A stretch of 64,000 bases of DNA, from NCBI GenBank assembly GCA_030696305.1, contig JAUYSP010000041.1, positions 1-64,000 of the forward strand. Direction: 5' to 3'. Every line of letters begins with the position of its first letter. Position 1 is the first letter of the stretch. This DNA is from Legionellaceae bacterium (lineage in GTDB: Bacteria > Pseudomonadota > Gammaproteobacteria > Legionellales > Legionellaceae). Under the pieces are notes generated by a model. That model made no database searches, was not told where the DNA came from, and worked only from the letters and a program-made list of their open reading frames with translations. The position numbers were made by a program, and so were the translations under genes. Positions 26,413-34,312 of this stretch are shown here, in pieces.

Positions 26413-27621
26413 ATGGGGATGGGAATGCTAACTAGGTTAAACGTCAGCAAAATGCTAAGTGTCATTTGGGCAATTATGATTGCACCAGCGGCATTAGCTG
26501 CCGATAATTGGCAAATGAATATGTATCGCGGGGTTACGCCGCTGAGTAAAGATATGTATGATTTGCACATGATCGCTATTCTAGTATGTGCAGTAATAGG
26601 GGTAGTGGTGTTTGGCGTCATGTTCTACTCACTATTTTACCACCGCAAGTCACGCGGTTATAAAGCGGCAGAATTTCACGAGCACCTTATTTTAGAAGTT
26701 GTTTGGTCAATTATTCCCTTTTTGATTTTAGTCGCTCTCGCTATTCCTGCGACAAAGGTATTGATCAATATGGAAGATAGTGCCGACTCAGAAATTACCG
26801 TGAAAATTGTTGGGTATCAATGGAAGTGGCAATACCAATATATGGACCAAGGAATTAGTTTTTTCAGCGTGCTCTCAACCCCATTTGCTCAAATTCATAA
26901 CCAGCAGCCTAAAGGTGAATGGTATCTTCTTGAGGTCGACAAACCCCTCGTGTTACCAGTGAATAAGAAAATTCGATTTTTAGTGACCGCAAATGATGTT
27001 ATTCACTCGTGGTGGGTTCCTGAATTGGGTGTGAAGCGTGATGCTATTCCTGGTTTTATGCATGAAGCATGGGCACGAATTGAAAAACCGGGTACTTATA
27101 GAGGGCAATGTGCGGAGTTGTGTGGTATTAATCACGGATACATGCCTATTGTGGTTCAAGCGGTAAGCCAAGAGGAATTTGAAAAATGGGTTGCTGCTCA
27201 GCCAAAAATATCTTCAACTAATCGAGAGATTGTCCCTGAAGAAATACCTAACCTTACACGCGCAGAGTTGATGAAAATAGGTAAAGAAAAATATGAAATT
27301 GCGTGTGCCGCCTGTCATCAGTCGGATGGTCGAGGAATTCCTCCCATGTTCCCTGCATTAAAAGGAAGTTCGGTGGCCGTGGGTCATCCTATATCAAGAC
27401 ATATTGATATGATATTAAGTGGTATCTCTGGCACAGCGATGCAGCCTTACGCGGATCAATTAACAGATACTGAAATTGCCGCCATTGTGACGTATGAGCG
27501 AAATGCTTGGGATAATAATACAAATGATGAAGTTCAACCAAACGACGTTGCAAAAGTGCGACAAGGTAATTATAAGCAACCGACAATGGTTCACAAAGCT
27601 CAAGCTGGAGGTTTGCAATGA
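26413..27621 (+). CDS. ctaC: Cytochrome c oxidase subunit II with fused cytochrome c
   Basis: 402 residues. A signal-like segment, then two membrane helices (about 52-75 and 93-115), and a periplasmic CuA domain. The CuA ligands are in CAELCGINHGYM: Cys233, Cys237, His241 and Met244, with the earlier His198 in VIHSWWVP. A C-terminal cytochrome c domain carries CAACH (298-302) and a Met ligand region (GTAMQPYADQL). This makes a caa3-type subunit II. Several ATGs lie close together at the 5' end (26413, 26419, 26425). The gene overlaps ctaD by 4 bases. Confidence 0.95.
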   Translation: MGMGMLTRLNVSKMLSVIWAIMIAPAALAADNWQMNMYRGVTPLSKDMYDLHMIAILVCAVIGVVVFGVMFYSLFYHRKSRGYKAAEFHEHLILEVVWSIIPFLILVALAIPATKVLINMEDSADSEITVKIVGYQWKWQYQYMDQGISFFSVLSTPFAQIHNQQPKGEWYLLEVDKPLVLPVNKKIRFLVTANDVIHSWWVPELGVKRDAIPGFMHEAWARIEKPGTYRGQCAELCGINHGYMPIVVQAVSQEEFEKWVAAQPKISSTNREIVPEEIPNLTRAELMKIGKEKYEIACAACHQSDGRGIPPMFPALKGSSVAVGHPISRHIDMILSGISGTAMQPYADQLTDTEIAAIVTYERNAWDNNTNDEVQPNDVAKVRQGNYKQPTMVHKAQAGGLQ

Positions 27622-29213
27622 GTTATAGTATAGCAGATGATCATGATCACCACGGTCCTGAACAAGGTAAAGGTTTTTTGGGTTTCGTAAAACGTTGGTT
27701 ATTTACCACAAATCACAAAGATATCGGAACGTTATATTTGTGGTTAGCTATGATAAGTTTTTTCATTGCTGGTGGTATGGCAATGATTATCCGTGCAGAG
27801 TTAATTGTGCCGGGTCACCGTTTTGTTGATCCTAATTTTTTCAACCAGATGACGACATTACATGGTTTAATTATGTTGTTCGGTGTAGTTATGCCTGCTT
27901 TTACTGGTATGGCGAATTGGCAAATTCCACTGATGATTGGCGCGCCAGACATGGCCTTGCCACGATTGAATAATTGGAGTTTTTGGCTTTTACCGTTTGC
28001 TTTTATCTTATTGGGTTCAACAATGTTTCATGCTGGAGGGGGGCCTAATTTCGGTTGGACAATGTATGCACCCTTATCCACCAAATATGCGCCACCAAGT
28101 ACTGATTTTATGATTTTTTCGATTCATATGATGGGGCTTTCTTCCATTATGGGATCGATTAATATTATTGCAACAATCTTAAACTTACGTGCTCCTGGTA
28201 TGACGTTAATGAAAATGCCAATGTTTGTTTGGACTTGGTTAGTTACTGCATTTTTATTGATTGCCATCATGCCTGTATTAGCAGGTGCAGTAACGATGAT
28301 GTTAGCTGATCGCCATTTTGGAACCAGTTTCTTTGAAGCAGCTGGTGGTGGTGATCCGGTATTATTTCAACATATTTTTTGGTTTTTTGGTCATCCCGAA
28401 GTATATGTTTTAGTGTTACCTGCGTTTGGTGTTATTTCGGAAATTATTCCAACATTTAGTCGTAAGTCGTTGTTTGGGTATAAATTCATGGTTTATGCCG
28501 TAGCAAGTATCGCCTTTCTATCCTTCGTGGTATGGGTACATCATATGTTTACCACAGGAGTACCTTTGGGCGCTGAGTTATTCTTTATGTACACGACCAT
28601 GTTGATTGCTGTACCTACGGGCGTCAAAGTTTTCAACTGGGTCAGCACCATGTTTAAGGGATCGATGACTTTTGAAACGCCGATGTTGTTTGCTATTGCG
28701 TTTGTATTTTTATTTACAATTGGCGGTTTTACCGGCTTGATGCTCGCTTTAGTTCCGGCCGATTATCAATATCAAGATACTTATTTTGTAGTTGGGCATT
28801 TTCATTACGTTTTAGTTCCAGGAGTAATTTTTGCTTTATTGGCGGCAACCTACTATTGGCTGCCTAAATGGAGCGGGCATATGTATAATGAACGTTTGGC
28901 TCAATGGCATTTTTGGTTATCCGTGATTTCGGTCAACGTTACATTCTTTCCAATGCACTTTTTAGGCTTGGCAGGTATGCCAAGACGTATACCTGATTAT
29001 GCATTACAGTTTACAAATTTTAACGTGATTACTTCGATTGGCGCATTTGTATTTGGCCTGTCACAATTGTTATTTTTATATAATGTGATTTGGACCATAC
29101 GGCATGGAAAAAAAGTGGATGGCCGCGTTTGGGAAGGTTCTCATGGGTTGGAGTGGACGTTGTCTTCACCACCACCTTATCACAGTTTTACTACCCCGCC
29201 TGTCATTAAGTGA
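27618..29213 (+). CDS. ctaD: Cytochrome c oxidase subunit I
   Basis: 531 residues and about 12 membrane helices. Heme a and a3-CuB ligands are visible: TTLHGLIMLF (helix II His), FGHPEVYVLVLPAFG (His and the cross-linked Tyr), VHHMFTTG (two CuB His) and VVGHFHYVL (helix X His pair). This is the catalytic subunit that reduces oxygen to water and pumps protons. Full length. ATG overlaps the ctaC stop by 4 bases; the assembly gene ctaG follows after 9 bases. Confidence 0.97.
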   Translation: MSYSIADDHDHHGPEQGKGFLGFVKRWLFTTNHKDIGTLYLWLAMISFFIAGGMAMIIRAELIVPGHRFVDPNFFNQMTTLHGLIMLFGVVMPAFTGMANWQIPLMIGAPDMALPRLNNWSFWLLPFAFILLGSTMFHAGGGPNFGWTMYAPLSTKYAPPSTDFMIFSIHMMGLSSIMGSINIIATILNLRAPGMTLMKMPMFVWTWLVTAFLLIAIMPVLAGAVTMMLADRHFGTSFFEAAGGGDPVLFQHIFWFFGHPEVYVLVLPAFGVISEIIPTFSRKSLFGYKFMVYAVASIAFLSFVVWVHHMFTTGVPLGAELFFMYTTMLIAVPTGVKVFNWVSTMFKGSMTFETPMLFAIAFVFLFTIGGFTGLMLALVPADYQYQDTYFVVGHFHYVLVPGVIFALLAATYYWLPKWSGHMYNERLAQWHFWLSVISVNVTFFPMHFLGLAGMPRRIPDYALQFTNFNVITSIGAFVFGLSQLLFLYNVIWTIRHGKKVDGRVWEGSHGLEWTLSSPPPYHSFTTPPVIK

Positions 29214-29222
29214 TGATGGGAC

Positions 29223-29756
29223 ATGTTATATAAAAAACACATAAAACTGGTTGGTATTTTAGCTGTAATTGTTGTTGGTATGTTTGCTTTTGGATTCGCG
29301 TTGGTTCCTATTTATAACAGTCTATGCAAGACATTAGGAATCAACGGTAAAGTAACGCAAGATACAGCGCAATATACGGTTGCAGATGCTACGGTTGTAG
29401 CAGAGCGAGAAGTTTTAGTTGAATTTGTAGCAACAAATAATAGTGGCGTGCCTTGGTTTTTTTACCCTAAAATACAAAAAATCAAAGTTCATCCAGGTGA
29501 AATTGTGCAACTTGCTTTTTATGCGGAAAATAAGACGGATAATAAAATGACTGTACAGGCGATTCCTAGTGTGACGCCTGGTATCGCAGCTAAATATATA
29601 AAAAAAACTGAATGTTTTTGTTTTACGCAGCAAACATTGAACGGTCACGAAGCAATGGACATGCCTCTGTTATTTCATTTGGATGTTGATTTGCCGAAAA
29701 ATGTGAAAACCATTACGTTGGCGTATGCATTGTTTGATGTGACAAATAGAATTTAA
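29223..29756 (+). CDS. ctaG: Cytochrome c oxidase assembly protein CtaG/Cox11
   Basis: 177 residues, normal for Cox11/CtaG. One N-terminal membrane anchor (LVGILAVIVVGMFAFGFALV), then the LYNSLCK-like segment and an immunoglobulin-like periplasmic domain. The copper-binding CFCF motif is seen in KTECFCFTQQ. It delivers copper to the CuB site of CtaD. Lies between ctaD and ctaE as in most proteobacteria. The 92-base gap downstream contains a short repeat fragment with ccatcccaagcgtagctcgg but no gene. Confidence 0.95.
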   Translation: MLYKKHIKLVGILAVIVVGMFAFGFALVPIYNSLCKTLGINGKVTQDTAQYTVADATVVAEREVLVEFVATNNSGVPWFFYPKIQKIKVHPGEIVQLAFYAENKTDNKMTVQAIPSVTPGIAAKYIKKTECFCFTQQTLNGHEAMDMPLLFHLDVDLPKNVKTITLAYALFDVTNRI

Positions 29757-29848
29757 ATTTTAAGAGTGACTGTTTGCCCCATCCGCCATCCCAAGCGTAG
29801 CTCGGGTGACGACAGAGCAGTTACAGATAGTAATTAATTAGGAGATAC

Positions 29849-30721
29849 ATGATGGCAGCGCACAGCGCATATTACGTTCCTAAGCCAAGTCATTGGCCAT
29901 TGGTTGGTTCAGTTGGTTTAACAACCATGTTGGTCGGTGCAGCTTCATGGATGCACTCTGATTGGTATGGTCCTTACCTCTTTACCTTAGGTTTCTTTAT
30001 TTTAGTTGGCATGATGTTTGGCTGGTTTGGCCAAGTGATTTATGAAAACCAAAAAGGTAAATTTAATTTACAAGTGGATCGTTCCTTTCGTTGGGGCATG
30101 TGCTGGTTTATTTTCTCTGAGGTTTGTTTTTTCGGCGCATTTTTTGGTGCCTTGTTTGTATCTCGCTATTTTATTATTCCTCAATTGGGCGGTGAGATAC
30201 ATCCAATAACTCATATTACCTTATGGCCGGATTTCAAAGCGACCTGGCCGTTATTGATTAATCCTAATAACCACACATTTGTGGGGGCTTATGAGGCAAT
30301 GGGAGCATGGGGCCTGGCTGCTATGAACACGCTGATTTTATTGACATCTGGAGCTACGATTACATGGGCTCATTGGGCTTTAAAATTAAATAAACGACGT
30401 CAATTGGAAATTGGTTTGTTTTTAACAATTGCCTTAGGCGTGGCATTTTTATTTTTACAAGCACATGAATATTATGATGCGTATACCGACATGAATTTAA
30501 CATTAGATGCGGGTATTTATGGCACAACCTTTTTTATGTTAACCGGATTTCACGGATTGCATGTAACCATTGGTACAATCATGCTGATCGTTATTTTTGT
30601 TCGTTCATTGCATGGCCATTTTACTCCAGAACGTCATTTTGCTTTTGAAGCCGTTGCTTGGTATTGGCATTTTGTAGACGTAGTTTGGTTATTCTTGTTC
30701 ATCTTTGTGTATTGGTTATAG
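29849..30721 (+). CDS. ctaE: Cytochrome c oxidase subunit III
   Basis: 290 residues and seven membrane helices. Typical segments: FGWFGQVIYENQKG, FRWGMCWFIFSEVCFFGAFF (helix III Glu), HEYYDAYTDMN and FLTGFHGLHVTIGT, and the final VAWYWHFVDVVWLFLF. Stabilises the oxidase and aids proton uptake. GGAG lies just upstream; two consecutive ATGs make the exact start uncertain by one codon. Last recognisable oxidase gene here; surf1, ctaA and ctaB are not in the window after it. Confidence 0.95.
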   Translation: MMAAHSAYYVPKPSHWPLVGSVGLTTMLVGAASWMHSDWYGPYLFTLGFFILVGMMFGWFGQVIYENQKGKFNLQVDRSFRWGMCWFIFSEVCFFGAFFGALFVSRYFIIPQLGGEIHPITHITLWPDFKATWPLLINPNNHTFVGAYEAMGAWGLAAMNTLILLTSGATITWAHWALKLNKRRQLEIGLFLTIALGVAFLFLQAHEYYDAYTDMNLTLDAGIYGTTFFMLTGFHGLHVTIGTIMLIVIFVRSLHGHFTPERHFAFEAVAWYWHFVDVVWLFLFIFVYWL

Positions 30722-30761
30722 AAGCAGCATTATATACGTTAGTGATTTAATTCTGTTTTTA

Positions 30762-30770
30762 TGATAAAAT
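30762..30770 (+). promoter_or_regulatory. Extended -10 promoter for the TauE gene
   Basis: TGATAAAAT, an extended -10 element 31 bases before the ATG at 30801. It suggests the permease gene is transcribed separately from the oxidase operon. Confidence 0.4.
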
Positions 30771-30800
30771 GAGGCCTATTTTGGGCTTACAGAGATCACA

Positions 30801-31697
30801 ATGATTATAAAATTACTCACGTATTCTATTGTTATACTCACACTTGCTTGTGTTGCGATGATGTTATACAAACTACGCAAGCAACCGGCTCAACCGCTAT
30901 CAGCTAGTGGCTATTTTAGATTATTAGGTAGCGGTATAGTGGCTTTTGTTGCAGATACTATTGGTGTAGGTAGTTTTGCCGTTAATACAATGCTAGCTAA
31001 AATTTTAGGTACATTTAAAGACGAAGAATTGCCAGCTATGAATAATGGTGCACAAGTCATCCCTGGTGCAATTGAATCTTTCTTCTTTATGCAGTTTGTT
31101 GAAGTTGATGTAACCACTTTATTATCCTTAGTCGTTGGTACATGCATTGGTGGCCTACTTGGAGGCGGTGTCATTAGCCGTTTAAGCAAGCAAGGTATTC
31201 GTTTGGCGATGATGATTTGTTTTTCTATTATTATTGCTTTATTAGCCTGTAAGCAACTCAACATTTTACCGGTAGGTGGTACAGCTATCGAGCTGCATTC
31301 ATGGAAACTTGTGATCGGCTTCTTTGGTATGGTCGTTTGTGGTGCATTGACCTCAGCTGGTGTCGGTTTATTTGCTATGATACAGGGTGTATTATTTTTA
31401 TTGAATGTATCCCCTGTCGTTGCTTTTCCTATTATGATGACTGCGGGTGCTATGCAGCAACCGTTAACAACGATGATGTTTTTGCAACAAGATAAAATTC
31501 CATTAAAACGTACCCTTATTTTAAGTTTGGGAGGGTGTATCGGTGTTGCAATTATTCTGCCTATCTTTAGTCATTTTACTGTAACGTGGTTGCACTCCTT
31601 ATTGTTAATGATTTTATGTTATAACCTATTTGCTATAAGTCGCACCTATTTGAGATCCCGATTTGGTGTAGCGACTCTGACTCAAGAGGCGATGTAA
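30801..31697 (+). CDS. TauE/SafE-family membrane permease
   Basis: 298 residues and about eight to nine membrane helices. Two related halves with the family's Gly-rich motif: VADTIGVGSFAVN in the first half and ALTSAGVGLFAMIQ in the second, each followed by a helix hairpin. The family exports sulfite, sulfoacetate or other small organic anions. The substrate cannot be told from sequence. Followed after 2 bases by darP, so these genes probably form an operon with rlmL and the ankyrin gene. Confidence 0.85.
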   Translation: MIIKLLTYSIVILTLACVAMMLYKLRKQPAQPLSASGYFRLLGSGIVAFVADTIGVGSFAVNTMLAKILGTFKDEELPAMNNGAQVIPGAIESFFFMQFVEVDVTTLLSLVVGTCIGGLLGGGVISRLSKQGIRLAMMICFSIIIALLACKQLNILPVGGTAIELHSWKLVIGFFGMVVCGALTSAGVGLFAMIQGVLFLLNVSPVVAFPIMMTAGAMQQPLTTMMFLQQDKIPLKRTLILSLGGCIGVAIILPIFSHFTVTWLHSLLLMILCYNLFAISRTYLRSRFGVATLTQEAM

Positions 31698-31699
31698 TA

Positions 31700-32176
31700 G
31701 TGGATGAACTTAAAAGTAAATCAGAAAAAAAGCGGGAAGCTGATGCACTGCAAAAAGTGGGGATTCAGCTCATTTCGTGGAGTGTTGAAAAATTAGATCA
31801 ATTGTCACTTACGGATCAATTGCGCATCGCGATACTTGATGCCAAAAAATTGAAAAGTCATGGTGCGATTAGACGGCAAGCTCAGCTAATTGGAAAGTTG
31901 ATGCGTTCAGCTGATTACGAACAAATTCTCGCTGAATATCAAGATATGATGGCGGATGATAGCGCAAAAACAGCATCATTTCATGAAATTGAACGCTGGC
32001 GAGATCGATTAATGTCTGAGGGTAAAGACGCGCTGACTGCATTTATTGATGAATATCAACCCGAAGACATACAACAACTTCGACAGCTGGTTAAAAAGGC
32101 AATAGATGAACATGCTAAGAACCAAAACTTGGGTGCTCACAAAGCCTTGTTCCGTTATTTAAGAGTTTATATTTAA
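31700..32176 (+). CDS. darP: Ribosome biogenesis factor DarP (YjgA, DUF615)
   Basis: 158 residues. Helical and basic, with the family's segments KSEKKREADALQKVGIQLI near the N-terminus, LDAKKLKSHGAIRRQAQLIG and FRYLRVYI at the end. In E. coli YjgA/DarP joins late in 50S subunit assembly. The start is taken as GTG at 31700, 2 bases after the upstream stop; no clear ribosome site lies there, so translational coupling is likely. Length normal. Confidence 0.92.
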   Translation: MDELKSKSEKKREADALQKVGIQLISWSVEKLDQLSLTDQLRIAILDAKKLKSHGAIRRQAQLIGKLMRSADYEQILAEYQDMMADDSAKTASFHEIERWRDRLMSEGKDALTAFIDEYQPEDIQQLRQLVKKAIDEHAKNQNLGAHKALFRYLRVYI

Positions 32177-32179
32177 TTT

Positions 32180-34306
32180 ATGTTTTCATTATTTATCAGT
32201 TGTCCTAAGGGACTGGAATACCTTTTAGAAGACGAGGTAAAATCTCTTGGCTTAGAGGTTACTCGTGTAAGTCCTCAGGGTGTTTACGGCGAAGCTACTT
32301 TATCTGTTATTTACCAATTGTGCCTGTGGTCACGTCTGGCAAATCGAGTGCAATTAATTCTTTTTTCAGGAGAAGCCCCCGATCAACAGGCTATTTATCA
32401 ATTGTGTTTTGCCTATGATTGGCAACAGGTTTTTCAAGTACATCATACTTTAGCCATTGAGTTTCATGGCACATCGACTACTATACGTAACTCGATGTTT
32501 GGTGCTCAAGTAGTTAAAGATGCCATTAGTGATTATTTTCGTGAGCGCACTAATGATCGTCCAACGATTGATCGGCAAACTCCCCAAATTCTGTTGCATG
32601 CTCATTTAAAACAAGATACGTTAACGGTTAGCTTTGACCTTACCGGATATAGTTTACATCAGCGCGGATACCGTTTAGATACGGGCTCTGCTCCATTGAA
32701 AGAAAATGTTGCTGCAGCTATGTTGGTTCGCGCAAAATGGCTTGAATTGGCTGAAGCAGGCGGTGGTTTTCATGATCCATGTTGTGGTTCAGGAACTTTG
32801 GTCATTGAAGCTGCGATGATGGCCGCTCACATTGCGCCTGGATTATTGCACCATCATCAATCGTTTATGTATTGGGTGGAACATGATGAAGCGCTGTGGA
32901 CGCAGGTCCGTGAGGAAGCAAGAAAGCAAATGACGCCCTTTGCTAAAAAGTTGCAAGGGTCGGATATGGATGGGCGGGCTATAGCTGCGGCCATGGCTAA
33001 TGCTGAACGAGCGGGTGTCGCTTCATTGATCGAGTGGACAACTAAATCTATTGAAGATTGTAGTTCACCATCAAGTACTCAAGGTTTAGTCATTTGTAAT
33101 CCACCTTATGGTGAGCGTTTAAGTGATCCAGCTCAATTGGTTCCTTTGTACAAATCGATAGGGCAGGTATTATCTACTCACTATCAAGGATGGACAGCTG
33201 CAATATTGACTTCCAATCCTATGTTAGCCAAACGCATCGGCTTACGAGCAACAAAACAATACACGGTGCATAACGGCGCCTTGGAATGCAAATTATATTG
33301 TATCCAACTGGATGCAAAAAATGAGCTTAGAGCGGGAGAGTATATTCATAAGCTTTCTCCTCATGCAGAGATGTTTGCCAATCGTTTGAAAAAAAATGCA
33401 GCTCATTTACAGAAATGGGCCAAGCGAAATCAAATTAGCTGTTATCGTGTTTATGATGCTGATTTACCTGAATACTCATATGCTATTGATGTTTATAATG
33501 ATCACGTAGTTTTACAAGAATATGCCCCCCCTAGCTCGATCCCGACGGAAGTTGCAGAAAGACGTAGTCAGGATGTCATCCAGATTGTGCCATCCGTGCT
33601 AGGCATACCACCGCAGCATGTGGTGGTTAAACAACGGAAACGTCAAAAGGGCTCGCAGCAATATGAAAAAATGAATGAACAAAGCCATGTGATGGTTGTG
33701 AATGAAGGTTCAGCCAAATTTAATGTAAATTTGTATGATTATTTGGATACGGGTTTGTTTTTAGACCACCGATTATTACGGTCACGTTTTGCTGCATTGC
33801 CCACGGGAACTCGTTTTCTTAACTGTTTTTGTTATACCGGGACGGCCAGTGTTCATGCGGCAATGGCTGGTGCATTTACAACTAATGTCGATTTATCAAA
33901 TACTTATCTTAATTGGGCCAAAACGAATTTTCAGCTAAATCGGTTGGACATTTCGCGACATCAGTTTGTACAATATGATTGCCTAGAGTGGCTAAATACT
34001 ACGCAAGATCGGTTTGATATGATTTTCTTAGACCCACCTAGTTTTTCGAATTCTAAACGAATGACGGAAACATTGGATATTCAACGTGATCATGAATCAT
34101 TGATTCGAGCCGCAATGAGTTTATTGACCCCAAATGGCACGTTATATTTTTCAACAAATTTTAGACAGTTTAAATTATCTCCTAAAATTGGAGAGCAATA
34201 CTTAGTACAAGATATAAGTAAAGATACAATTGATCTCGATTACACGCGTAATAATCGTATTCATCAGTGTTTTATTTTAAAGAAAATGGATGTAGCTAAT
34301 ACCTAG
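32180..34306 (+). CDS. rlmL: Bifunctional 23S rRNA methyltransferase RlmKL
   Basis: 708 residues. Order: ferredoxin-like and THUMP domain (about 1-160), the RlmL methyltransferase with DPCCGSGTLVIEA and NPPYGERL (about 190-385) making m2G2445, then RlmK with LNCFCYTGTASVHAA and DPPSFSNSK (about 400-708) making m7G2069. All key SAM-binding and catalytic motifs are intact. It begins 3 bases after darP, and ribosome function is shared with it. Full length for the fused gammaproteobacterial form. Confidence 0.96.
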   Translation: MFSLFISCPKGLEYLLEDEVKSLGLEVTRVSPQGVYGEATLSVIYQLCLWSRLANRVQLILFSGEAPDQQAIYQLCFAYDWQQVFQVHHTLAIEFHGTSTTIRNSMFGAQVVKDAISDYFRERTNDRPTIDRQTPQILLHAHLKQDTLTVSFDLTGYSLHQRGYRLDTGSAPLKENVAAAMLVRAKWLELAEAGGGFHDPCCGSGTLVIEAAMMAAHIAPGLLHHHQSFMYWVEHDEALWTQVREEARKQMTPFAKKLQGSDMDGRAIAAAMANAERAGVASLIEWTTKSIEDCSSPSSTQGLVICNPPYGERLSDPAQLVPLYKSIGQVLSTHYQGWTAAILTSNPMLAKRIGLRATKQYTVHNGALECKLYCIQLDAKNELRAGEYIHKLSPHAEMFANRLKKNAAHLQKWAKRNQISCYRVYDADLPEYSYAIDVYNDHVVLQEYAPPSSIPTEVAERRSQDVIQIVPSVLGIPPQHVVVKQRKRQKGSQQYEKMNEQSHVMVVNEGSAKFNVNLYDYLDTGLFLDHRLLRSRFAALPTGTRFLNCFCYTGTASVHAAMAGAFTTNVDLSNTYLNWAKTNFQLNRLDISRHQFVQYDCLEWLNTTQDRFDMIFLDPPSFSNSKRMTETLDIQRDHESLIRAAMSLLTPNGTLYFSTNFRQFKLSPKIGEQYLVQDISKDTIDLDYTRNNRIHQCFILKKMDVANT

Positions 34307-34312
34307 GACAAC